NCBI RefSeq assembly: GCF_017982655.1
Contig: NZ_JABXYX010000051.1
Coordinates: 1 to 51,226, forward strand
Direction: 5' to 3'
From: Brasilonema sp. CT11
GTDB taxonomy: Bacteria; Cyanobacteriota; Cyanobacteriia; Cyanobacteriales; Nostocaceae
DNA: 51,226 nt
Below are positions 44,388 through 51,118 of this stretch, piece by piece. Positions within the stretch are counted from its first letter, which is position 1. Every line of letters begins with the position of its first letter. Under the pieces are notes generated by a model. It made no database searches. It was not told the DNA's origin and saw only the letters and a program-made list of their open reading frames with translations. Position numbers and translations under genes: made by a program.

Positions 44388-45284
44388 ATGAATACTCAAC
44401 CGTTATTTTCTATCATTGTTCCTGTATATCAAACAGAACGTTTTCTGGAGCAATGCTTAGGGTCCTTAAAGAATCAGTCTTTGAGAGATTTTGAGTGTAT
44501 TGTAGTGAACGATGGCAGCAAAGGAACAATAATAGAAGATTGGTACAGAGATCAGGATACTGATTGGAAATCGAAACTGAGTATACTCAATATAGAAAAC
44601 CGATTTCAATGTAAGTATATCTTTGATCAGATTGTAGGTGATGACCTAAGATTCAAATATGTTGAACAATCTAACAAAGGTGTATCTGTAGCCCGCAACA
44701 CTGCTATAAAAGTGGCAACAGGTAAATATATTGTTTTTGTCGATTCAGATGACTGGATTTTACCCAGCCATTTGGACAATATTGTTAAAGTGATTGAAAA
44801 GCAAAAAAACCAGCCTAACTTCACTTTTAGTTTGATTACTAGAGCCTACAACACGGGGCGCACAATTAAACGTCCGATTCCACGTAGTTTCAACTTAGCA
44901 AACCTAACTTATTCCCATTTTGCATGGTCTTGGAACAGCGTTTATGACCTGGACTTTTTACAGAAGTACGGGCTGGTTTTTGACGAAAAGTTAGGTTATG
45001 GTGCTCAGAACTTTTCTGGAGCAATATCGGTTAAAAAGGAGGATGTTCTTTTTAGCTATGACCATTTTTACGCTCTACATAGAGAGTATAACCTTAAACA
45101 TGTAAGGTTTGTGGACTACTTACAGACATATATGTACAGGGATGTTGCTAAGGCTGAGAAAAAAGCTTTAGATGACAAGCTAAATGGTGAGCAGGCCTTT
45201 CTAAGGTATCTGCACAATAAGTACGAAAATGAAGATATTCCTGTCTCAGCAAAAATTGCACTAGCTTGTCAGAATCGTGGGTAA
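44388..45284 (+). CDS. Family 2 glycosyltransferase
   Basis: A 298-residue GT-A fold transferase. The N-terminal FSIIVPVYQTERFLEQCL, NDGS (41-44), the conserved NKGVSVARN (96-104) and the nucleotide-sugar/metal-binding VDSDDW (118-123) are all present. The C-terminal ~170 residues are unlike common family members and probably set the acceptor. It likely adds a sugar to an extracellular polysaccharide or glycan. The start at 44388 directly follows the second copy of the duplicated leader. No further glycan genes are adjacent, and the gene sits between repeats and a possible transposase remnant, which suggests acquisition by transfer. Confidence 0.88.
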   Translation: MNTQPLFSIIVPVYQTERFLEQCLGSLKNQSLRDFECIVVNDGSKGTIIEDWYRDQDTDWKSKLSILNIENRFQCKYIFDQIVGDDLRFKYVEQSNKGVSVARNTAIKVATGKYIVFVDSDDWILPSHLDNIVKVIEKQKNQPNFTFSLITRAYNTGRTIKRPIPRSFNLANLTYSHFAWSWNSVYDLDFLQKYGLVFDEKLGYGAQNFSGAISVKKEDVLFSYDHFYALHREYNLKHVRFVDYLQTYMYRDVAKAEKKALDDKLNGEQAFLRYLHNKYENEDIPVSAKIALACQNRG

Positions 45285-45322
45285 CCAGAATACTGGGCAA
45301 CGCAAGTTGTTGGAGACCTCAG

Positions 45323-45475
45323 CATAGAAGCATGTCTCAAAAGTTTTAGATAAGTGATTTTAATAACGCAAATTGCTTTCACATCAAACGAATTATTGCG
45401 ACATAAATAAAAGCCTCTGAAGTTTGCGGTAAAATCCTTACCGCAATATCCTCTATCAACCCAAATCCGATCAGA
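45323..45475 (-). pseudogene. Possible transposase remnant
   Basis: A reading frame here contains IWVDRGYCGKDF, which resembles the conserved D-x-GY-x-GK block of IS4/IS5-type transposases. The surrounding sequence keeps no other transposase motif, has no intact ends, and overlaps the glycosyltransferase stop region in its longest reading. It is best read as a decayed insertion-sequence fragment, but a chance resemblance cannot be excluded. Confidence 0.25.
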
Positions 45476-45798
45476 CCGTAATCGAAACCGTAGGAAAAGA
45501 TTTAGTTTGAGGTTTAATCTGAATCGCAACATTGTATAATTATGAACTTTACATATTTTAAATATATATAAAAAAAGCTTATAATAAAGCAAAGCGCGAT
45601 GGCGCAGAGCGCCTTACTCCCCCTACACCCTTATACCCTTACCCCCCTACACCCCTAGTTTTTGACTTTTCGCCTTGCCGATTTTTGCAAAAGGTCTAAT
45701 GAAATTTCTTTGTTGCGAAAGTGCCTAAAAACAAGGGTTACAGATTATTATCTGCCGAAATTGAGATAACAAAGCTATAGAGATTCTTCGTCACTTAA

Positions 45799-45828
45799 TT
45801 GACATAAGGTCACAGTACGCGATACATC
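45799..45828 (+). promoter_or_regulatory. Candidate sbtA promoter
   Basis: TTGACA at 45799-45804 and TACATC at 45823-45828 have an 18-base spacer. It lies about 80 bp upstream of the sbtA start. sbtA is normally induced under carbon limitation through LysR-type regulators; no specific operator could be identified. Confidence 0.35.
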
Positions 45829-45908
45829 ATGATTCAAGGGTTACATGAGTTTCTCAGAATGCAAAGTTTTCTAAATTTTCAGTTCCATCACTACGAGGAG
45901 GGATAGAC

Positions 45909-46883
45909 ATGGATGCTAGTTTGATCATATCCAACATTTTGAATCCGCCAGTTCTGTTTTTCTTTTTAGGGATGACTGCTGTTTTTGTCAAGTCCGATCT
46001 AGAAATTCCTCCCCCTGTGCCCAAACTTTTTTCGCTTTATCTGCTGTTTGCGATTGGGTTTAAGGGGGGAGTAGAACTGATGAAAAGTGGAATCACGACT
46101 GAAGTGCTTCTGACACTGCTGGCGGCAGTGTTGATGGCTTGTGTTGTCCCGATTTACACTTTCTTTATTTTAAAGCTGAAGCTGGATGTTTACGATGCAG
46201 CAGCGATCGCCGCAACCTACGGCTCTATCAGTGCTGTCACCTTCATCACCGCGAGTGCTTTTCTTACTGAACTTGGCATTGCTTATGATGGCTACATGGT
46301 GGCAGCTCTTGCTCTGATGGAATCTCCAGCGATCATTGTTGGTCTGATCCTAGTAAATTTATTTACCGTTGAGAAAGGCAATGCGCGAGAGTTTTCTTGG
46401 CCAGAAGTGTTACGAGATGCGTTTCTGAACAGTTCAGTGTTTCTACTAGTCGGTAGTGTCCTGATTGGATTCTTGACCGGAGAACGTGGTGGGAAAGTTT
46501 TGGAACCCTTTACTCAAGGATTGTTCTATGGAGTTCTGACCTTCTTTTTACTGGATATGGGATTGGTTGCTGCTAGAAGAATTAAAGACTTGCAAAAAAC
46601 AGGATTTTTCCTGATCTCATTTGCAATCCTGATTCCAATACTGAATGCAGCTATTGGGTTAGCGATCGCCAAATTCCTTGGTATGTCCCAAGGAGATGCA
46701 CTCTTGTTCTCCGTACTATGTGCCAGCGCCTCTTACATCGCTGTTCCAGCAGCCATGCGGTTGACTGTTCCGGAAGCGAATCCCAGCTTGTACGTTTCTA
46801 CGGCTCTGGCAGTAACATTCCCGTTCAATATTATTGTGGGAATTCCGGTGTATTTGTACGTAATTAAATTGTTTTGGAGCTAA
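45909..46883 (+). CDS. sbtA: Sodium-dependent bicarbonate transporter SbtA
   Basis: A 324-residue inner-membrane protein. SbtA takes up bicarbonate with Na+ as part of the carbon-concentrating mechanism. About ten hydrophobic helices are visible in two inverted halves. Family hallmarks are FFFLGMTAVFVKSDLEIP at the N-terminus, GFKGGVELM, AATYGSISAVTFITA and, in the second half, CASASYIAVPAAMRL. Shorter than the Synechocystis protein, mainly in the cytoplasmic loop after TM5 (LVNLFTVEKGNARE). The gene has a very strong Shine-Dalgarno (gaggaggga) and is followed four bases later by sbtB. No missing residue was noticed. Confidence 0.96.
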   Translation: MDASLIISNILNPPVLFFFLGMTAVFVKSDLEIPPPVPKLFSLYLLFAIGFKGGVELMKSGITTEVLLTLLAAVLMACVVPIYTFFILKLKLDVYDAAAIAATYGSISAVTFITASAFLTELGIAYDGYMVAALALMESPAIIVGLILVNLFTVEKGNAREFSWPEVLRDAFLNSSVFLLVGSVLIGFLTGERGGKVLEPFTQGLFYGVLTFFLLDMGLVAARRIKDLQKTGFFLISFAILIPILNAAIGLAIAKFLGMSQGDALLFSVLCASASYIAVPAAMRLTVPEANPSLYVSTALAVTFPFNIIVGIPVYLYVIKLFWS

Positions 46884-46887
46884 TAAT

Positions 46888-47199
46888 ATGCACCTTGTTA
46901 AAAGGATAGAAATTATTGCTAACTCCTTTGAGCTTGGCAAAATTTTAGATCGTTTAGATAAGTCAGGTGTAAACGGTCATATTGTAATCCGAAATGTTGT
47001 TGGCAAAGGATTACGAGGAAGGGCGGAAGATTTAGACATGACGATGCTCGATAATGTTTACATCCTCGCGTTCTGTGCGCCTGACGAAATCAAGCCTGTT
47101 GTAGAAAACCTCAAACCTCTGCTGAATAAGTTTGGAGGCACCTGTTATATCTCCGATGTCATGGAGATTAGCTCTGTAAAATGTGTCGCGTCAATGTGA
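46888..47199 (+). CDS. sbtB: PII-like regulator SbtB
   Basis: A 103-residue PII-like protein that binds adenine nucleotides and inhibits SbtA. The PII fold is visible as KRIEIIANSFELGKILDRLDKSG, GHIVIRNVVGKG, YILAFCAPDEIKPVVENLKPLL and GGTCYISDVMEI (separate segments). In some SbtB proteins the C-terminus carries a redox-active CGPxGC loop; here it ends SSVKCVASM, so that control appears absent. The gene starts four bases after the sbtA stop and is surely co-transcribed. Function as an SbtA partner is inferred from adjacency and family. Confidence 0.93.
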   Translation: MHLVKRIEIIANSFELGKILDRLDKSGVNGHIVIRNVVGKGLRGRAEDLDMTMLDNVYILAFCAPDEIKPVVENLKPLLNKFGGTCYISDVMEISSVKCVASM

Positions 47200-47647
47200 G
47201 GCAATCATGAACCCAATCAAGCGTTTGATCACTTAAAAATAGCCGACATTACAACCCATCTTTAAAGAATAGAGATACGATAATCTACTGTTTGAAGAAA
47301 AATTTTACTAAGCATTAGAAAATGGAGAGATTTTTATCAACTGTTCAACCGATACACCAATACGATTCAGTTAAGGGTTGATCCTCCCTAGCCCTCCTTA
47401 AAAAGGAGGGAACTGAGCAAGCTTTTTTAGCTACGGTTTACACACATCTCGTTTAAAACCTCACCCTCGCTTAAATCGGTGCTAAAATCTTTCCCTCTCC
47501 TTAATAAGGAGAGGGATGCCCGATAGGGCAGGGTGAGGTTCCAAATTTTGGGTAATTCGAGGACTTGTCTGTACACGGTAGCTTTTTAAGAGGGTTGGGG
47601 ATCTTAAATACCACTAACTGAACTATTCAACCGATACACTTGTTTGT
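47200..47647. other. Intergenic region with nested-hairpin MITE-like element
   Basis: About 450 bases without a gene; most is occupied by the repeat element described at 47344-47639. The first 140 bases after sbtB are AT-rich with no clear terminator. Confidence 0.65.
47344..47639. mobile_element. MITE-like element with nested hairpins and flanking 14-bp direct repeats
   Basis: A 14-bp direct repeat (ttcaaccgatacac) occurs at 47344-47357 and 47626-47639. Inside, the ends are partly inverted copies (ttcagtta on the left, its complement taactgaa on the right). Three hairpins are nested or side by side: ccctcctt/aaggaggg (47392-47410), ccctctcctt/aaggagaggg (47493-47515), and outer arms aacctcaccct/agggtgaggtt (47457-47467 and 47530-47540). 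No coding capacity. A non-autonomous transposed element is the best reading. Confidence 0.65.
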
Positions 47648-48211
47648 TTAATCCAATAGCCAATTAAACAAATCTCCAACTGTCAGAGCCAAATCTCTGG
47701 CAAACTCTGGCACTGGTAAACGTGTTTCTGGTTGATCAAAAACATCTGTTGGTTGATCCGGCAAATAAACAAATACTGATTGTTCTTCTGGATCAACTAA
47801 CCACCCCATCCGAGTTTTAGACTTCAAGCAGTGTAATATATTTTTTGTAACTTTTGTTTGCCTTTGGTCGGGCGAAAGAATTTCAATTGTCCAATCGGGG
47901 GCTATCGAAAAAACATTTGCAACTCCACCATTTTCCTTGCGTGGAATTCGCTCCCAGATATATACAGAAACATCAGGCACAATTGAGCGTCCGCCAAATG
48001 TACAACGAAGTTCTGAAAAAGCCCGTGCAATTCGCTTTTGCTTGAGTGCTGCATTAATCGCGGTTGCTAACTCAGTCTGAATGACGCTATGTTCTCCTTG
48101 TGGCATTGGTTTTTGGATAATATGCCCGTCAACATACTCGCTAGCAGGCTCAGTTTCTGGCAGTTTCAGAAACTCCTCCAATGTTATAGCAATGCTTGGT
48201 GTTTGTACCAT
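47648..48211 (-). CDS. Uma2-family (DUF820) endonuclease-like protein, copy 2
   Basis: A 187-residue PD-(D/E)XK-fold protein with the same landmarks as the copy at 849-1412. They are ITLEEFLKLPETEPASEYVDG, FGGRSIVPDVSVYIWE, WTIEILSPDQRQTKVT and a C-terminal LTVGDLFNWL. All active-site acidic residues and the lysine are present. The lengths of the two copies are identical and the N-terminal 40 residues are close, but the rest is clearly diverged, so duplication is not recent. Upstream lie 276 bases of AT-rich DNA, then the TIR genes on the same strand. Role unknown. Confidence 0.9.
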   Translation of the reverse strand: MVQTPSIAITLEEFLKLPETEPASEYVDGHIIQKPMPQGEHSVIQTELATAINAALKQKRIARAFSELRCTFGGRSIVPDVSVYIWERIPRKENGGVANVFSIAPDWTIEILSPDQRQTKVTKNILHCLKSKTRMGWLVDPEEQSVFVYLPDQPTDVFDQPETRLPVPEFARDLALTVGDLFNWLLD

Positions 48212-48487
48212 CTGAGTTCACCTTCAAGCGAGTTAGATATCAGGGTTTTCAGTAGTTAGGCGTAATTAATTCGTAGATAGCAGTAGTGGGAGCATCTTGC
48301 TCCCTACTTTATTAGCAACGCGAGCAGGATGCCCGCACTACATTTTATATTTAATTCAAACCACCTACTTACCTGCTATTTTACAAAGCGATCGCTCATA
48401 CAACAGCATCGCATCCTAAACAATAGCTGATCGCACACCGTTTACATTAAGAAAACTGAGAATATTCTACCCACCAAATAAACGCCC

Positions 48488-49567
48488 TCAAAAACCCTTC
48501 TTTTTATTCTTATAATTTTCTAAGTTTTTACTATACAGCGTACTACTAGGATCGAGGCGAACAGCTATTTCCAGTTCTGCGATCGCTTCTTCGAGTTTGC
48601 CTTGATTTTTCAGCGCTGACCCCAGGTTATTGTGAGCATTTGGATAATTTGGGTCGATTTGCAAGACTTTACGGAAAGAGGCGATTGCTTCATCGAGTTT
48701 GCCTTGCTTGTACAGCGCTATCCCCAGGTTATTGTGAGCATTTGGATAATTTGGGTCGATTTGCAAGGCTTTACGGTAAGAGGTGATCGCTTCATCGAGT
48801 TTGCCTTGAGCGGACAGCGCATTCCCCAGGGCATTGTGAGCATCTGTATAATTTGGGTCGATTTGCAAGGCTTTACGGAAAGAGGCGATCGCTTCATCGA
48901 ATTTGTCTTGATAGTACAGCGCAATCCCCAGGTTCTTGTGAGCAAGTACAGAGTTTGGATCAAGGCTGAGGACTACTTTGTATATAAGGACTGCTTCCTC
49001 AAACTTTTTACCTTCGCGTAAACGATCTGCTTCATTAATCAGCCTTGTGACTTGATATTGGCGATAGTCCAGTTCTTGTGGAGTTTGTTGGGGGGATGAG
49101 TAATTCGGGCTAGCAACTAATTGCGCGATTGCCTCCCGAATTCCCTTGACAACTTCTAAGAAAGCTTCATCTCGGTCATTCCAGCTTTTTATCGGTTTGC
49201 GATTTTTAGGCAGTGGGGACAGTTCATCAATGGGAGGAGTTTCCCAATCCGCATAACGCAGTAACACTGGGATAACACTAGCCTTTCCTGCTGCATTTTG
49301 CTCTAATGCTCGTGTAACTTCAACTGTCCAGTGATAATGTGAAGCAATGAAATCTGGACTCACCAACAGCAGGATAAGCCCAGCTTGGTTGAGAGACTTA
49401 TCAATTTCACCTTTGAATTCTTGCCCCGCAACGATTTGGCGATCGCTCCAACTAATAATAGTTTGTTCCCGCCGCAAAGACGTTAGATGCTTTTCTAACT
49501 CTTCGCGAAAGTCCTCATCCTTTTGGTGGTAAGAAATAAAAACTTCAATAGATGTCATAGGGGGCAT
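48488..49567 (-). CDS. TIR-TPR protein
   Basis: A 359-residue protein. The N-terminal TIR domain (~4-145) shows EVFISYHQKDEDF, the BB-loop region SDRQIVAGQEF, and a glutamate in WTVEVTRALEQ (E83) at the NADase catalytic position. The middle is a linker. Four to five TPR units (~190-350) follow, with IDPNY-AHN-LG-AL--QGKLDEAI pattern. Bacterial TIR domains often degrade NAD+ or make cyclic ADP-ribose signals in phage defence; TPRs would bind partners. The internal TPRs are repeated almost exactly at DNA level (102-bp period). It lies 21 bases downstream of another TIR gene, so both are likely co-expressed. ATG 49558 is an alternative start. Confidence 0.9.
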   Translation of the reverse strand: MPPMTSIEVFISYHQKDEDFREELEKHLTSLRREQTIISWSDRQIVAGQEFKGEIDKSLNQAGLILLLVSPDFIASHYHWTVEVTRALEQNAAGKASVIPVLLRYADWETPPIDELSPLPKNRKPIKSWNDRDEAFLEVVKGIREAIAQLVASPNYSSPQQTPQELDYRQYQVTRLINEADRLREGKKFEEAVLIYKVVLSLDPNSVLAHKNLGIALYYQDKFDEAIASFRKALQIDPNYTDAHNALGNALSAQGKLDEAITSYRKALQIDPNYPNAHNNLGIALYKQGKLDEAIASFRKVLQIDPNYPNAHNNLGSALKNQGKLEEAIAELEIAVRLDPSSTLYSKNLENYKNKKKGF

Positions 49568-49588
49568 TATTTATATATATTAAGATAA

Positions 49589-50314
49589 CTACACAAGCTT
49601 TTGCTCCATTTCTTCAAGCTGTTGATCTAACCGATATAGTTCTGTTTCGCTTTCCTGAATTTGTTTCTCTAGCTTAAACTTTATCGCTGTATCTGTTTCA
49701 ATCAAGTATGCTTCGCGCAGCTTATCTAATTTTGTGATCACCAAATCATACTGTTGCTGCACTGAATTGTGTTGTTCTTCTAACCTCCGGCGTTGGCGTA
49801 GGCTTAATCCACCGCTCGTTATGGCTGGTGTAATAGTTTCAGATGCGGTTGAAGAGGTTTTTGATTTCACCATATCTTCAACTACTCTGCGAATTTCCTG
49901 AGCAATATTCAAAAAAGCTTCATCTTTGTCTTGCCAAGTCGTCACAGCTTTGGCATTTTTAGGGAGTGCTTGCAGTTTGGCAAAAGGTGCATTTCTCCAG
50001 TCTACTGGCTTGAGAATAATCGGAATCACGCGAGCTTCTCTTGCCTCATGTCGTTCCATAGCTCGCTGCATCTCAATATCGTAGCAGTAATCTGAATCGA
50101 GAAAGTTAGCGCTCACCAGCAATAAAATGATATCCGCAGCGTTAAGATTGTCATCGATCGCATTTGCCCATTCCCCACCAGCACTGATTTCCCGATCATG
50201 CCAAGCTTCAATCACTTGCTGACGTTTCATAATGCTCAGATGAGTTGCCAATTCGTCTCGCAAAACTTCATCTTTATGGGAGTAGGAAAAAAATACTTTA
50301 ACTGGATTGGACAT
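49589..50314 (-). CDS. TIR domain protein with C-terminal coiled coil
   Basis: A 241-residue protein. The TIR domain (~5-150) shows VKVFFSYSHKDEVLRDEL, the loop HDREISAGGEW, and E81 in YCYDIEMQRAMER at the catalytic position. After a Thr/Ser linker, a helical C-terminal segment (~170-241, RQRRRLEEQHNSVQQQYDL..., ELYRLDQQLEEMEQKL) forms a predicted coiled coil. It resembles the effector-associated or adaptor tails found on many cyanobacterial TIR and STAND proteins. It could pair with another protein carrying the same tail; none is seen in the window. First gene of a probable two-TIR operon. Confidence 0.9.
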   Translation of the reverse strand: MSNPVKVFFSYSHKDEVLRDELATHLSIMKRQQVIEAWHDREISAGGEWANAIDDNLNAADIILLLVSANFLDSDYCYDIEMQRAMERHEAREARVIPIILKPVDWRNAPFAKLQALPKNAKAVTTWQDKDEAFLNIAQEIRRVVEDMVKSKTSSTASETITPAITSGGLSLRQRRRLEEQHNSVQQQYDLVITKLDKLREAYLIETDTAIKFKLEKQIQESETELYRLDQQLEEMEQKLV

Positions 50315-50380
50315 ATTTTTTAGATCTACTTTCTTTAATTTATATAGGAATCCGGTTTGATTTCTGAATCATTCGTAGAG

Positions 50381-50413
50381 ACAGGGAACAGGGAACAGGG
50401 AACAGGGAACAGG
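50381..50413. repeat. Short tandem repeat (acaggga, four units and more)
   Basis: Four to five acaggga heptamers in a row, a frequent type of cyanobacterial short tandem repeat. It lies between the TIR operon and the broken DUF5615 gene. Confidence 0.9.
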
Positions 50414-50479
50414 AAAGAAGAAATAAAGGTGTACCTTGCTTCGTCAAAACTCAAATAGGAATTCTATACTTTCTTTAAT

Positions 50480-50990
50480 TCATATAATAGTTTTCTCAAT
50501 ATAAGCACTCAGAAACACGAGTTGGTTCGCCATCTCCTTGGCTGATTTATCAGCAGCTAATTTGAGCAAACCGCGTAACTGCTGTCCAACCGAGTATTGT
50601 TGTTGCGGTGCGAGAGCTATGCCAGCATGAGTTCTTTGTTGAACCACAAACTCACCGTGCAATCTGCAAAAATCCCTAATGTTAAAGCTATAAATGACTC
50701 GCCCTTGCTCAACTGCCCAAATTAATTCAGGACTTAGGCAAAGTCGAGAATGTCATACTGAGCGAAACGGAGTGTAGCGAAGTATCTTGGAGATTCTTCG
50801 TTTCGCTAGCGCTACACTCAGAATGACAGTTTGTCGTTAAAATGCGTAAGTCCTGTAATTGTTCTTCATCGGGATATCCTAATCTATCAGCATCTGCGAC
50901 TGTAATGATACCCAAATCTGCATTTCGCAGAGCTTGTATCAGCGCCCGTTTAATCGTGTCTTCATCCAAATACAAGCGAATTCGGCTCAC
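50480..50990 (-). pseudogene. DUF5615 PIN-like toxin gene interrupted by a miniature element
   Basis: The 5' part (MSRIRLYLDEDTIKRALIQALRNADLG, from the GTG at 50988-50990) and the 3' part (LHGEFVVQQRTHAGIA..., to the TGA at 50480-50482) are the two halves of a DUF5615 PIN-like protein. A 128-bp insertion at 50728-50855 breaks the gene after DEEQL. Removing the insertion and one copy of TAATT restores an uninterrupted frame reading EEQLIWAVEQGRVIYSFNIRDF (given here as the join; the frame was checked by hand). The D-E-D and D-A-D acidic residues are in the N-terminal half. The current gene product is probably non-functional. Its upstream partner gene is itself truncated. Confidence 0.9.
50728..50855. 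mobile_element. 128-bp MITE-like insertion with TAATT target duplication
   Basis: The ends are inverted copies, CAGGACTTAGGCA on the left and TGCGTAAGTCCTG on the right (13-bp arms with one mismatch). The element is flanked on both sides by TAATT (50723-50727 and 50856-50860). The inside is a palindromic sequence with gtcatactgagcgaaacgga on one side and ttcgctagcgctacactcag-type sequence on the other. It has no coding capacity. AGGACTTA ends are, as I recall, common in cyanobacterial genomes, so it is probably moved by a transposase encoded elsewhere. Confidence 0.9.
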
Positions 50991-51118
50991 GATAGATTTC
51001 CTGCTTTATACTCAGCTTCGAGGCGACGACATTCCTCGTTGTAGGCTGCAAATTGGGCGTCAAGCGCTTCTTTGTTGGCATAATAGTACGCCAAAGCGCT
51101 ATAGAACCCATTTGACAT
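50987..51118 (-). pseudogene. 3' fragment of a DUF433-type antitoxin gene
   Basis: The open frame from ATG 51116-51118 to the TGA at 50987-50989 encodes 43 residues, with FYSALAYYYANKEALDAQF and EECRRLEAEYKAG. This matches the C-terminal end of DUF433 antitoxins (VYxALAYYxAN). The N-terminal DNA-binding part (~50 residues) is missing. In the same frame a TAA lies two codons upstream, within sequence that belongs to the insertion sequence. Its stop overlaps the GTG start of the DUF5615 gene by two bases, so the two were a coupled toxin-antitoxin operon. Confidence 0.75.

Larger units (their letters stand above)
45285..45908. other. Intergenic region upstream of sbtA
   Basis: About 620 bases. 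The first third contains the possible transposase fragment. About 45605-45660 is a run of tacaccct/tataccct/taccccc units (short tandem repeats). The last 150 bases form the likely control region of sbtA, with a promoter-like pair and the GAGGAGGGA ribosome-binding site at 45895-45903. Confidence 0.6.

Noticed and set aside
45269-45592. Complete 107-codon minus-strand gene
   Set aside because: Only the stretch IWVDRGYCGKDF looks protein-like; the rest is low-complexity, and it overlaps the glycosyltransferase end. Kept only as a low-confidence transposase remnant.
48600-48950. CRISPR or satellite array
   Set aside because: The 102-bp period equals 34 codons of TPR in the TIR-TPR gene; open frames on the opposite strand are shadows.
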